DNA of 64,000 nucleotides from Trema orientale (GCA_002914845.1 JXTC01000111.1:588669-652668), one strand, 5' to 3'. Shown: positions 50,633 to 63,103, numbered from the stretch's first letter. Program-made: numbers and translations. The notes: generated from the sequence alone by a model not told the origin.

Positions 50633-51500
50633 GGGAAAAGTTCATAAATACCTATTTTTAAAACTATATTTTCATAAATACCCATTATTTATTTTTATTT
50701 CATAAATACCCGTTTTTATACTTTTTTTGGAGAAATGTAGACCACCGCTGTTTTACACATGAAATGTAGACCACGGTATATATTTCATGCATTAAATGTA
50801 TACCGCAGTCTACATTTCATGAATAAAACTTACACTCAAAATTGGCACACATTTTAAAATGTGTACTGTTCATCTTTTACACATGAAATGTGTACCTCAT
50901 GGATAAAATTTATATTGTAAATGTGGACCACTCATATTTTTCATATGAAATGTGGACCGTAAGAACGGGTATTTTTGAAAGAAATTTTAAAAACGGGTAT
51001 TTTTGAAATAAGTTTTAAAAAACAGGTATTAGATGTAATTTTCACTTATGAAGAGGCATGCAAAATACGAGACCCCTTTACAATGAGCACCATTTTTCTT
51101 GACAACCTTCAGAACTCAGATCTCAAACAAGATAAATTTACACCCAGTACCCGTTTTTGCGCCTCATATTTCATAAATTCCTATTTTTAAAATTTTGTTT
51201 CAAGTACCCATTTTTTATAGAGTATATTTTATGTGTGAAATATGTGTGATATACATTTACAATATAAATTTTCACAAATAGTTACATTTACTGTGTAAAT
51301 TTACACCTATGGCATATATTTTGAAATGTATACCGATTTTTAAGTATAATTTTTCTATTCGTGAATATTTCATTTATAAAATATTAGTGGTATATATGTC
51401 TCCAAAAAGGGGTATAAACTTGGGTACTTATGAAACAAAACTAGAAAACAGGTATTCATAAAAATGTGGTTCGTAAAACGGGTATTTATGAACTCTTCCC
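50633..51500. mobile_element. Inverted-repeat element with TTCATAAATACC ends
   Basis: Left GGGAAAAGTTCATAAATACC and right (reverse complement) GGGAAGAGTTCATAAATACC are inverted ends. Inner copies of ATAAATACCC(G/A)TTTTT occur in both orientations near 50675-50720, 50960-51035 and 51145-51210. This suggests two nested or head-to-tail copies (about 50633-51048 and 51135-51500). A hairpin around GAAATGTAGACCACGGTATA lies at 50756-50822. No coding region and no convincing target duplication. Confidence 0.7.
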
Positions 51501-53992
51501 CTCAAACAAAGAATATGTGACGGTACTCTCTCTGCAGTGTATGTTCAAACCACATTCCATTATTTATTTTATTTATTCATTTATTCTGGTTCCGTTAACA
51601 GGCTAAACCACGTACACTAATAGAAATGTTCTACGACAAAATCTTTGGTATATACTGCAAACTGCATCTTAATTCTCTATCCATACATATCCATTCTACT
51701 ATGCAAATACTAATAGAAATTTCGTACCCTCCACTAAAAATGGAATCTGATTTCCCAAAATCTACAGAGATTTTCTTGTGCATTTTTGTTTTCTTTTGGA
51801 GTTTCCCCTTCCTCTTTTGAGTAAGAAGAGATGCCAAATGTTTTCAAAAAGATGACACCATGCCTGCATTTTAAGGGTGTGAGGTTCAATCAACAAGACC
51901 TGAAAAGAGAGAAACAAAATTAAAGAAGAAACAACAAAAAAGCTGTAATTGAAGCTTTCTCAAAAACAAAGTATTCTGAATTGGTACAACTTATAATAAT
52001 GGTATACAGCAAAATGCTTAACCCCAACTCAATCTCTAGTGCTTTAATTATATGCGAGTATGTGACTCGGGTACAGCATGGTACAAGGCTTGTCTTCTGT
52101 GAGTTCTTGATTGGGGAGTCACTTCCTTATTATTTTTTTTTTTATTTTTTATTTTTTCTTCTTCTTCTTCTTCTTCTTGGATTCTGACTTCCATTACACA
52201 CATCTTTTGGCTACATCATTGTTATTTTCCTTCTTCATTTTTTTTATTTTGTTTTTTCCTTTTTAGGTGTAAATGCATTGTTGAAGCTAGTAATAAGTTA
52301 TATTAGTATATAGATATAGGTGAAGTGCTAGCTGGCCTAACTCAATTTTATTTAAATTTGTTTAGCCAAACGTTGAATTATAGAATTCTTGTTCTTGATC
52401 ATCAAACAAAGGAAAACTGAGGAATCTATTCTCTAAAGAGTCCAGCAAACCATGCAAAGTCTGTTCAGGAACGTAATCACATTAGAGTCTAACTTTAACA
52501 TCATGTTTGCGTGGAAAACTCAATAGTGGGTTTGATTTGCTTACAATAACTCAATAGTTGTGTGAGTTAGTAACTCAATGTCCATCTAATTCTAGCTAGC
52601 TTTTTCACTTGCCTAGGGACAAGGTTACTTTTGATGGGATAGATTTGGGTCCACGATCAGGTCCTGATTCCCCCCCCAAAAAAAAAATAGGCCCAGAAAT
52701 ATTTTTCGTTTTTTAATTTTATTATACACATAAATAAATAAAATATTTGGGCCGGGTCTTTATCAATAATGCAATGCAGGGACTAATTTCAATTTCAAAT
52801 TTTTTTTTTTTTTAATAGAGAATTTGTGGGTATCCTTAAAGAAAGTAAGGGAGATGTCTTTCAAGGCATAGAAATATGTAAACCAGCTGCAACCAAATAT
52901 ATATAATAGGCGCTCATTATAGCTTACCCCCATTATCCCCACAACAACTATATCATGATGATGAAATGTGACATGCCAAATAACAATTATTGCTCAAAGC
53001 TAGCATTGACCTTACACCTTTTGGTTACAAGTTACAAGGATTAAGATTAAGAATCAACTCTTCCCCACAATTGACCTCATCAAAGATCGTTCCCATCTTA
53101 ATTGGATTTTCTGGGAAGCCAAACATAGTAGCAAACTGGAAGAGAGTGCTAGTCCTTGATTATGAGAGGGCCATATATAATATAGGTTACACTTCAACAT
53201 GCTGCTTCAAAGCAAGCTGTATGAAAATGACACTGCAAGTGGCACATAACCATTTTGCCAAGCTTCTTGAATACCCAATACCGCCCCCATTTTAACTAGT
53301 ATTGTATCTTTCTGTTTTCTACACTGAGATTCCCAGTAGCCAAACACACTGATCATCATGAGGACTAGCTAGATTCCCAGGTGGGTCTTTGAGGGATTCA
53401 TGTAAGCCTTCTTTTGATTACTAGCATTGTAATTTGAATTGGACCACCATATGTACCTGCCAAATATTCACTTCGAAGTTAAGATGAATAACCTTTTTTC
53501 TTTCTTTCTCTTTGGCTTCGATAATGGTTTTTCATATCGAATCACCTGAAAAAGGTTGAGGGTTTTGGCTTATTTGTTAGTGAACCAAAATTTAAAATAC
53601 AAAAAATGATTTGGCAATGGCCACTGAATCATCAACCACAAAGCTAATTTACTACTAGCAATGTGAGCTAGCATATAGAGTTATTAAGTTCAAGACTATT
53701 ATTGCTGTGCTCTGAGACTTGGATTATATAGACGTAGACACGTGTCCTGTAAGTTTGACTTTGATAACTCAATGCACAATATATACCATTCTTTTCGTGT
53801 TTTGGGCATTATGTAAACACAAAAGATAGAGAGCAAAAACAAAGTAAACAGAGGGAAAAAGTCATAACCTTGTTGATCAATAATAATTACTAGAAACGTT
53901 AAAAAGCTCCTTATTTTATATTTAGTCAAAGATCAAGAACCAACTCAATAAATAATACTGTGGTTACTAAAATATCTTTAAGGCTTCTGTCA

Positions 53993-54018
53993 ATATATAT
54001 ATATATATATATATATAT
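53993..54018. repeat. (AT)n microsatellite
   Basis: About 13 AT units, flanked on both sides by a short direct repeat of TATCTTTAAGG. Confidence 0.9.
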
Positions 54019-54437
54019 CTTTAAGGTGTCATGTTAAAGTCCAATCATGGGTTGCTTTGTTTGGGGGGAATGTTGAAAACTTCATCACTAGCTACGTAGC
54101 CTAGATGCCTTTCGGTTGAAGATTAAAATGTTAGTGTATGTACGACTATATTTAATAAACAAGAATGCTATAGCTGAACTAGCATATATGACTTAGTGGA
54201 GGCTTTATAGTTCCAAATGTCTATATATTCTCTACTTATCATATACTTTTAATGTTCTTAATATCTGCATTGTAATAATAGTGCTTCATATTATATATAC
54301 TTCTCAAATATCAAACCCCACATTAATCAATTTCTCAGTCAAACCACCAAAAGTACCACTATCGCAGTATCACTAATGAAAATGAAAAAGAGAAAAAGAG
54401 CTATGCAATTATTTTATGTGTGCAAATATATATTGTC

Positions 54438-54461
54438 ATATATATATATATATATATATAG
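54438..54461. repeat. (TA)n microsatellite
   Basis: About 12 TA units with no MITE attached, unlike the tracts near 29.4-30.9 kb and 63.1-63.8 kb. Confidence 0.9.
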
Positions 54462-56409
54462 GTCCATATATAGCTTTTGTTAATTAATGATCATCATTAA
54501 GGCCAGACACATGTGATGATCAATTCGAACTAGGATCACATTAGATGCATGATTTGGACCACTCGTAATTAAGTTGCCATACTTTTAAAATAAGGGCTAC
54601 AAAAGCTAAAAGCTAGTTCTCTTTTGATCCAAAGGAGCTCAATTCGCCACATAAAACTGCCATCGTCATTGCATGCATATGCATGATCATCTGTCTTTTT
54701 ATATTCTTCAAATGTCAACATTATAGCTGATTGTTGAAATGCTTAATCATTCATCTTATTTCTTCGTATTGTATATATGGTTTGACATCTTGTAATAGAT
54801 TATATATATAGTAATGCTTGTAAACATCATATTATATACAATATCATGTACCTCAATCTATTCCTACATGCAAAACAAAAACGGAGGAATATTCCAAACG
54901 ATGAAACAATACTATAATTTCAATGCTAATTGAAGTATTAATTCACTGAAGCAGAGCAGTCGAGAGCGGGGCCAGCTGGCCATTAGCACAATGGCACAAT
55001 ATGGCACAACACAATGGACTCATAAGTTAAACATGGTAGACTGTTACGTGCCTTTATCATATGCAGCCAAGTTTTATTGTTTTTTATCTTATTATTCTAC
55101 TAAGTCAATTAGTTGTTGTAGAGAGATTCATACTAGTTTTTGGGTTGTTAGATTCTTTAGCACTTTAGTTATTTTGTTGGCACGTGCCTTTAGTTGAGGG
55201 AAATAGTTGTAATGGCTTGGTTATTTAAAAGAAATGAATAAAGGACATAGGATATACTTTTTTTTTGGGTTAAAACAGAGGATATACTCTGATTTTAAAA
55301 AAAACTTGCTATTATACTTAGCACCCAGGAGGTTTCAGGCTCCCTCGAACAATCCTGAGAAACTTAATATATAATCTTTTCTCTGTTTTGTCAAAATAGG
55401 AAGAGGAAAGCAAATAGCTACTGGCTCGTCTATACCATAGAATTAGTACAGTATATTACGTTAACACGGTACACATATGTAGCTATTATAGATTTTTTTT
55501 ATATACATTTGAATGATTTGGGGAAAAAAATCATAAACACTAAAATTAGTAAATTTACCAAGTAAATGAGCTAATTTTGGCCCAAATAGAGTGATACGTC
55601 TAGGCACATAGATTGACATGCGTGCAGGCCATGTTTGGTCCATGATTTTGAATTTTGGACTAGCACGATAGATATAATTAATAAGTAGGTAGTGCTTAGC
55701 ATAGCATGAAAGTATATTTTTGCCCAATATAAATAGGTTATGTCGGTATGACATGTTACGTTTGACAGCTCTAAACAAAAGAGAATATAACTACACGGAT
55801 ATATTAAAAAGATACTTATTGGTAGTAAATGTTTAAAATTATTATATATTAGCAAATTTGTCACGCTTTTATAGTATCCAACTCTAGTATAGTTTAAGGA
55901 TCGGATCGGGGTCCTTTGAAGAATACCCGTTTCACATAGTGATTTTGTAGAAATACACCCCTCTTCATAGTTTTTTGGTGTGTACACCTTTTAAGTGAAA
56001 GTTTGGTTGTCAAGACTAATATGCCCTTGACTAACTCATTTTCAGATTTTTTCTCATTTCTATTTCTCTTCTCCCGTACCTCCTCCATCACCATTAACAT
56101 ATCATTGCCGCCACAAGCTTAGAGTCACCGGAAAATATATTTCAGCCGTAAGCTTGGAGCAACCGGAGAGCTTAGAGTTCTGATTTCTGCACTTTAACGG
56201 AGAAAAATATGGTCCTCCATTTCGAAGCTTGGAATAAGTAGAAGATGTTACTTTGCCATTAATTTTTCATTGCGAATATGAGTTTGATTTGTGGATTAGA
56301 AGTTATTTTGTAGTAAGACTTGAAACTATAGTGAAAATAGAAAGTATTTGGTCAATTTTTGAGCCTGAAAACACGTAAACTAGAAACTGGTTTGTAAAAT
56401 AGCGAATTC

Positions 56410-56935
56410 TGTGGTGAAGACGAAACTCAGATCTGGATAGACAAGACTGTCTAAAGTCTTGTCTAATTTCTAGACAGCTTGTCTAGAAGATGAGAAATTG
56501 TACAGTATTAATTCCACTCGACAGTATTGTCGAGTCTTGTCTAAAAAACTGCACAGAAGAAACCCAGATCTAGATAGACAGATCTGTCTAATTACTAGAC
56601 AGACTGTTTAGAAGGTGATAAATTGTACAATATCGACTCCACTAAATAGTATTGTCTAGTTCTGTCTAAAAAACTGTGTAGAAGAAAATTATACCTGGAT
56701 AGATAAATCTGTCTAATTTATAGACATCCTGTCTAGAAGATGAGAAATTGTACAATATCGACTCCACTTGATAGTATTGTCGAGTCTTATCTGAAAAGCT
56801 GTGAAGAAGAAACTCATATTTGGATAGACAGGTCTGTCTAATTTATAGACAGACTGTCTAAAACAGACGAAATTGTACCATATAGACTCCACTTGACAGT
56901 ATTATCGAGTCTTGTCTAAACAATTGAACATCCAT
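56410..56935. repeat. 125-137-bp tandem repeat, four units (left arm)
   Basis: GGATAGACA or AGATAGACA starts recur at 56435, 56572, 56697 and 56822. Each unit carries GTCTAATT, TAGACA, TGTCTAGAAG, GAAATTGTAC, ACTCCACT, TATTGTCGAGTC and a GAAGAAA end. The motif order is constant. Confidence 0.88.
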
Positions 56936-57104
56936 ACTATTGACACTACATAGATAATGTTAGACATAATTGTCGATCGATAAACCAGTAATTGTTGTCC
57001 AGATACTAGACACTGTCTTAACTATGCTAGACACACTGTCTATATAATCGATACTTCTTTCGAGTAGGTAGACACCAATGTCGAGCTGATTTTGTGTATA
57101 AAAA

Positions 57105-57245
57105 GGTTATGTCTAGACACTAGATACTATTGTCTAGCAACTAAATATACATGTCTAACCATTAGAAATACATGTCTAACCATTAGAAACACATGTATAG
57201 CTACTAGAAATACATGTCTAGCAACTAAAGACACATGTTTTTACT
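57105..57245. repeat. ~21-24-bp tandem repeat around ACATGTCTA (left arm)
   Basis: Units like ACTAGAAATACATGTCTAGC repeat about six times. An inverted counterpart (GGTTTTACATGTG, CTAGACATGTGTTTCTAGTG) lies at 59868-59945 in the right arm. Confidence 0.85.
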
Positions 57246-57419
57246 GTATTGAGTTTGTAATTTCATATTTTATAAAGCCTTGAATTATTTCAAAAATTTT
57301 ATTACGTTTCTAATTTTCTACAGCATTTTGCTAGACGCCCTTGTTGGCTCAATCGACAGACGTTTCTGTAATACTAACAATCACATCCAGTGTACCGATA
57401 ACCTTATCCTTGCTTTAAG

Positions 57420-58770
57420 AATAATTTGATTGCATTAGACATAGTGTCTAGTGGATAGATAACTAGTCTGTATACCTAAACAACTGTGTCTACGAGATAG
57501 ACAGATTGTCTGGAACGATAGACACATGCGTCTACCATATAGACAACCTATCTAGAAAGACAGACATAAGTGTCTATTATATAGACAGTACCGTCGAGTG
57601 ACTCGACAGACATGTCTTATGGCTCGACACACATATGTAAGTACGAGTTATTGAGCTATTTTTTGAAAAAAAAAAAGATGTCATAACTTAATATAATGAA
57701 TAAATATATAATATTGTAACTTAATATAGTTATTATTCATTATGCGTTATTATTGAGTTTGTAATTAGAAAGACGAAAGTTGTGAGTTGTGACTTAGTTT
57801 CTTAAAAAGAAACAAGATGACATATTTTCTATTACAGTAGGTATGATAATTCAGAATTCACTAACTTCACAAATTAATGTAGTTATTATTCATTACATTT
57901 AGTTATTGAGTTGTTATTGAGTTTGTAATGATGGCATTTTCATTATCATCATGGGAAAGTTTCCAATAGTAATGTATAAATTATTGTCTAAGTTTCCACT
58001 AGTAATAGAAAAAAAGAGTGGTGACTAAGTTTACAAAACTCACTAAAATTGTAATTATATTGTATTTTATTTAGTTTATGACAATTTGAATGCATTAGAC
58101 ATAGTGTCCAGTGGATAGACAAATAGTCTGTAAACCTAGACAATAGTGTCTACAGGATAGACAGATTGTCTAGTACCATAGACACATGTGTCTACCAGAT
58201 AGACAACATGTCGGAAAGGACAGACAAAAGTGTCTATTATAGAGATAGTACTGTCGAGTGACCCAACAGACATGTCATGTGGCTCGACACACATGTGTAA
58301 GTATGGGTTATTGAGTTTTTTTCCTCAAAAAAAGCTGTTGTAACTTAATATAATGAATAACTATACAATGTTGTAATTTAATATAGGTATTATTTATTAC
58401 ACTTAGTTATTGAGTAGAACATGAAGTTTGTAATGATGATACTTTCATTATCATAGTGGAAAGGTTTCTAATAGTAATGCACAAATTATTGTCTAAAAAG
58501 TGGTTACGAAGTTTACAAAACTCTTAGATTCATATAATTATATTGTATTTTATTTGGTTTAAGAACAATTTAATTGCATTAGATATAGTGTCTAATGGAT
58601 AGATAACCAGTCAGTACACCTAGACAATTGTGTCTATGGGATAGACAGATTGTCTGTAACAATAGACACATGCATCTACCAAATGGACAACCTGTCTGGA
58701 ACGATAAACATATGTGTCTATTATATAGACAGATTGTCTGAAGAGCTAGACAACTCTTGTCTAATCGATA
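57420..58770. repeat. Three long direct copies in the element centre
   Basis: A block starting TTGCATTAGACATAGTGTC is present at 57430, 58090 (as ATGCATTAGAC) and 58572 (TTGCATTAGATATAGTGTC). The first two share about 330 bp, including a GTCGAGTGACTCGACAGACA-type palindrome and an AAAAAA...CTTAATATAATGAATAA tail. Spacing is about 660 and 480 bp. Small unit repeats therefore lie inside larger duplications. Confidence 0.85.
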
Positions 58771-59219
58771 GACACCATATTTACCTAATTTCCAGCAACT
58801 CCTGTTTAATGTAGTTGGCCTCAAAATCTTAAGAAAATCAGTGAACAAACCTGAATACATTATAATAAACTTGGCCATAATTATCAAAACATATTTTCCA
58901 ATAATAGGAAACTCTCAACAATGCTAGACATATTGTCAATCAAGTTTTCCTAAAATTTTGACAGAGTCTCCTACGCTTTTATGACTTCTCTCAAAAACTA
59001 TTTAACCACCAGACCAACCATATCAACAAATTATTTAACAAAATAAAATGTCATTTACTAAGCTAGACATGCTGTCCTAAAATTTTGACAGAGTCTCCTA
59101 TGATATAATAATAAAAATATGTCACCATTACTATTGAAAACTGAGTCACAACTTTGTTCTTCCAAATTATAAACTCAATAACTATGTGTAATGAGTAATA
59201 AGTATATTAAATTACAAAA

Positions 59220-59220
59220 N
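59220..59220. other. Assembly join (single N) inside the palindrome element
   Basis: The sequence left of the N (59120-59165: CATTACTATTGAAAACTGAG) and right of it (59221 on: CATTACTATTGGAAATTCAG) are near-copies. The true number of central copies is therefore uncertain. Confidence 0.9.
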
Positions 59221-59394
59221 CATTACTATTGGAAATTCAGTCACAACTTCGAGCTTTTCAAACAAGGAGTCTAGTTATTAGATAAATATTGTCTAGCTCT
59301 TCAGACATGTTGTCTATCTGATAGATACTTTTGTCTAGCTTTCAAGACAATTTGGTTTATATCAAATTTTAGTCCATTATACTTAGTGTCGAGC

Positions 59395-59645
59395 AAATAG
59401 ACAACTTGTTTAGGAAACTAGACAATAGTGTCTACCAGATAGACAACTTATTTGGAAAACTAGACAATATTGTCTATCAAATAGACAACCAATCTGAGAA
59501 GCTAGACAATCATATCTACCGAATAGATAACTTATCTGGGAAGCTAGATAATAGTGTATACCAGATAGATAACTTATCTAGAAAGCTAGACAATAATGTC
59601 TGCCAAATAGACAACTTGTCTGAGATGGTAGACAACTCATGCCTA
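59395..59645. repeat. 45-bp tandem repeat, about six units
   Basis: Each unit has ATAGACAACTTNTCTGG then AAGCTAGACAATANTGTCTA: two palindrome halves per unit. As 45 is a multiple of 3, an 88-residue frame (59406-59672) reads as a 15-residue repeat (LDNSVYQIDNLSGK-like). I take this as a by-product. Confidence 0.88.
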
Positions 59646-61067
59646 ATAGCTAATGTCCTTAAAATCTGGTAAAAATCAATGACCTTGAATATATAATAAA
59701 CTTGGCCATATAATACAATACACTTGGATGGTAGGTCTACCCGACATGTCTATTGATTAACTCGACTGGGTCGCCTATATTATCCACAACATTATTTATT
59801 TAACTGGATACCTATAAAATTTTAACATAATCCAAGGCCTTTCAAAAATTTTAACATAAGGTTTTACATGTGTTTCTTATGGCTAGACATGTGTTTCTAG
59901 TGGTTAAACATGTCTGTAGTTGCTAGACAACAGTGTCTAGTGTATAGACATAATTATCGATTCTTGACAATATGTCGAGTCATATAACTGTATTATCGAG
60001 TAACTTTTTTACACTATGGAAATTATCTTGGAACTAGTGTCTTGTCACTCGACTGAACTGTCGAGAATGATAGACAATGTGTCTAGCATAGTCGAGATAA
60101 TGTCTAGCACCTGGATGATAATGATTGGCCTACGGATTGACATTTGTGTCTAGCATTGTTGATACAATGTAGATGAATAATTGTGGAGACAAGACTCGAC
60201 AATCATGTCAAGTATACTCGATATGTATAATTTGTCGAGTTCTAGACACCCTGTATAGAAACTAGACACCCTTGTCTATCCCGATCTGGATTTTTTCTTT
60301 ACGACGAATCTCGCCGTTTTTCATCCTATTTTCCAGTTTACTGCCTTTCATGCTTAAAAGTTGACCAAAAACTTTCTATTTTCTGCTATAATTTCAAGTC
60401 CTACAAGAAACAACTTTTAATCTACAAATCAAACTCATATTAACAAAGAAAAAAAGGGCATTTTGGAGCCGACGGGTTCCCGTTGAGATTGGATGGAATT
60501 CGGCATGGTGGAGGTGGGCTTTGACTGCAGTTGTCGTAGGTGGGGGTGGAGTTCGACTGAGATGAATTGAGAGGAAGGGGACGATCAATGCCTTCGTTTG
60601 AGAAAAAGAGAGGAAAAAAAAAAATTAAACCCGCTTTTTCGTTTTTTTTTTCCCCTTTTTTCGTTCTTTTTTTTTAAATTTAACTATAGCCTTTTCATTT
60701 CAGACCCCAAACTTTTTCTTTTTTTAAAAAAAAAAAATTTAACTAAGGGCCTATATGCCATTCTACACTCACTTTATTTAAAACAGGTTATTTTAGCCAA
60801 AAAATTTTAAATGTGGTGTATTTATCAAAATCAACTATCAAGAAGGAGCATTTTACCAAATTTCTTGGATCGGATATTGTGTATAAATGCATATATACAT
60901 ATAGGGCACCAATTTAGTAGGATTTTTTTTTTCTTTTACTATCTATAGGTATTGTTTTACCAAATTAAAATTGGTCACGTACGTTTTTTCATTGTTAAAG
61001 ATAAAGAGAGAAAAATATTAAATAATGTGCACTTATTTTTATTATTTTTTTCTAACTATATAAATTA

Positions 61068-63014
61068 TGATATTGTGAAAATAATTGCAAGTGCATAATA
61101 TCGTGAACAAGTAATAAAGTGTAAGTATGAGTATCGTTCCCATAAGAACTGTATTTACTAAATACCAAAATTATTCTAACTCTAACTTTATATAAAAATA
61201 AATTACGCAAAAATAAAATAAATAACTAAAATAAAATAAATCAAAGCAAAAATAAAAGAAACGGAACTTCAAGAGACTAAAGATCTAGGATTTTTGATTT
61301 TATTAAGACTAATCATGTTTAAATCTCCTAGCTAATTAAATCAAATTTTATTCCATATGTTAACAATGAATTTCTCTAATTTAATTATTAATCTTTCTCA
61401 AGCATTAACAATTTAATTCAACTAGTAAAGTTATAAATCTCTGTCAAAACTTTAAACTAGTCAAATTTCATTAAGAAGAGGAAATTCATAAGCATTGCAC
61501 AAATCACATAAATACCTCTATCTTATGTTGAATTTATGGTAATCTAATTAGATTAAATTCAATTATCACTTCTCAGTCCCAAATTAAATTTAAAATCATG
61601 TAATTGTTGATCATGCAATCACAAGCATTAAACATAACTTTAAATACTCAACATATATTGGAATAAACCCCCTAATTTAATTAAACTAAGAAAATCTAGA
61701 CATTTATCGTAGCCCTAGAAAAGAAAATTAGTGCATAACTAAACTAAAAATAAATATTAAAAATAAAAAATATTAAAAATAAAAAAAATAGAGAAAAAAA
61801 CAATGAATTTCGAGTAGAAGTGCCCCCGTACACTCGCGCTATCACCCTCTTCCTATTGAATTCTATCTCTAAGGCTATGTTTGGTAGAGGGGATTTTTGG
61901 AGGGATGGAGAGGGATGGAGGAATAGGGAAGAAAGGAGAGCTATAACCCCATGTTTGGTAGGAGGGAGAGGAGAAGTAGAGGGAGAGGAGAAGTAGAGGG
62001 AGAGGATCTCCCTCCGGGCCCACAAAAATTCATCTTCCCAAATTGGAAGGATTGGAGAAAATTGAAAAGAAAAAATATGAATTTACAAATTTACTCATCA
62101 AGTCAATTAATTTTAAAAAGATAAAATAGATAATATGGTAATTTTATAAATAAATACTCTCCATCCTTCCTACTCTACATCCTTTCTACCAAACAATTCA
62201 AAGGATTATTATTCTCCTCTCCCTCTTTTATATTCTCCATCCTTCCTACTCTCCTTCTCTCCTACCAAACATAGCCTTCTCTAGACAATTATTTTCTATG
62301 TGTCTTATTGTTTCCAAAATTGCAATCTAATTGGTCAGATGATCTCTCACAATTTTCACTCTCTTCCCCATGTTGCCGAGCCTTGGGTAATAATCTGATA
62401 CGGGTGAAATACATAAGCTCGGCACTAAAGTCCCATTCGATTGGCTGGAGAGAGTCAAAGTCTATGAGATAAAGTGGTGCTCTGCTAATGGAGCTAAAGC
62501 ATGTTTCACGGAAGCCAATCAGAACTGAGAAGCACAGGATCCAACACGCTGGAGAGAGAAAAGGACAGTTGACTATCGCGCGGGCCCCACTGCTGATCGC
62601 TTGCCCTCCACTTGTATGCGGACCGTGTGAAATGCACGCGCCCGTACGATCGTTTCCTTGTTCATCATCCGACGGCCAGTAACGCGCCCATTATTCTTGC
62701 TCTACTCGCGCGATTGGGGCGTATTTTCTCCGAAATTTGATTTTTTTTTTCTCTTTTCTTTTAAACTAAATCAGATACATAAAATTAAAATAAAAACCTA
62801 ATTCAAATAAAATTATATTATGAATTAAATTAAATCAAAATTCCTAATTAAATTAAATCAAAATAAATTAGCCAAATTAAATACCTAAATAATTAAAACC
62901 TAATTTAACACAAAACAACTTAAAATTAATTAAAAACTATATTAAAAATACCCAAAAAGGATACATTTATATAGATAAAAGAGAACAAATAATACTAATT
63001 TTATAGAATTATCA
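61068..63014 (-). mobile_element. Athila-like solo LTR nested in MITE copy C
   Basis: On the minus strand it starts TGATAATTCTATAAAATTAG (63014), like the LTRs at 10722 and 17196. It ends near ATTTTCACAATATCA with the same GCAAGTGCA...ATCGTGAACAAGTAAT block found at 15315 and 9250. A GC-rich block (62460-62700) parallels those of the other LTRs. Possible target duplication TATGA/TATAG is imperfect, so the low-coordinate edge may be 61071. A 406-bp MITE is nested within it. The frame 62488-62682 is LTR sequence, not a gene. Confidence 0.78.
61872..62277. mobile_element. MITE with AGGCTATGTTTGGTA ends, 6-bp target duplication
   Basis: Ends AGGCTATGTTTGGTAG and CTACCAAACATAGCCT, flanked by TCTCTA on both sides (61866-61871 and 62278-62283). 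Purine-rich then pyrimidine-rich body. Same family as 44318-44747. Nested inside the Athila-like LTR. Confidence 0.88.
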
Positions 63015-63101
63015 TATAGCAGCCATTAGATCATGATCCAACGACTAAAAAAAAAAATTTTATTGATATGTTAAAAAAAAAAAAAAAAACCCTATTAGGA
63101 A

Positions 63102-63103
<2 letters not shown>

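Larger units (their letters stand above)
51501..55897. other. Intergenic, no gene recognised
   Basis: Mostly single-copy-looking AT-rich DNA. It holds a (CTT)n tract near 52159-52180 and (TA)n tracts at 53993-54018 and 54438-54461. The longest open frames (52990-53295 plus; 55461-55987 minus) match nothing I know and have no exon-like context. Confidence 0.5.
55907..60866. mobile_element. 4.96-kb non-coding, MULE-like element packed with TAGACA/TGTCTA palindromes
   Basis: Flanked on both sides by GGATCGGAT (55898-55906 and 60867-60875), a perfect 9-bp target duplication as for Mutator-type elements. The arms are inverted copies over several hundred bases: for example AATATGAGTTTGATTTGTGG near 56276 against the reverse complement of ~60445, TTGGTCAATTTTTGAGC against TTGGTCAACTTTTAAGC, and ATCTGGATAGACA against ATCGGGATAGACA. 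The outer ~50 bp match more loosely (GATTTTGTAGAAATACACC / GATTTTGATAAATACACC). Inside, dozens of TAGACA...TGTCTA and TCGAC/GTCGA motifs occur at about 20-25-bp spacing. No transposase or host gene is visible. It must have been moved by a protein made elsewhere. Confidence 0.85.
60904..63103. mobile_element. (TA)n-associated MITE, copy C, split by an LTR
   Basis: The left part (60904-61067) starts GGGCACCAATTTAGTAGG. The right part (63015-63103) contains CAGCCATTAGATCATGATCC and ends CCTATTAGGAACC next to (TA)n. Together they match the 245-bp copy B. The LTR between them (61068-63014) is a later insertion. Confidence 0.82.

Noticed and set aside
52990-53295. 101-residue plus-strand frame
   Set aside because: No recognisable family, promoter or exon context; length expected by chance in 4 kb of spacer.
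55461-55987. Two overlapping minus-strand frames (105 and 138 residues)
   Set aside because: AT-rich, different frames, no similarity I recognise, and they run into the end of the palindrome element.
57092-57283. Cys-rich repeat peptide
   Set aside because: In-frame reading of the ACATGTCTA tandem repeat.
56410-59660. CRISPR-like array (regular short palindromic repeats)
   Set aside because: Eukaryotic context; no constant repeat with unique spacers; the spacers are repeats too; no cas genes; explained as transposon subterminal motifs.
59406-59672. 88-residue LDN-repeat protein
   Set aside because: By-product of a 45-bp DNA repeat inside a non-coding transposon.
62488-62682. 64-residue plus-strand frame
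   Set aside because: LTR sequence, as above.
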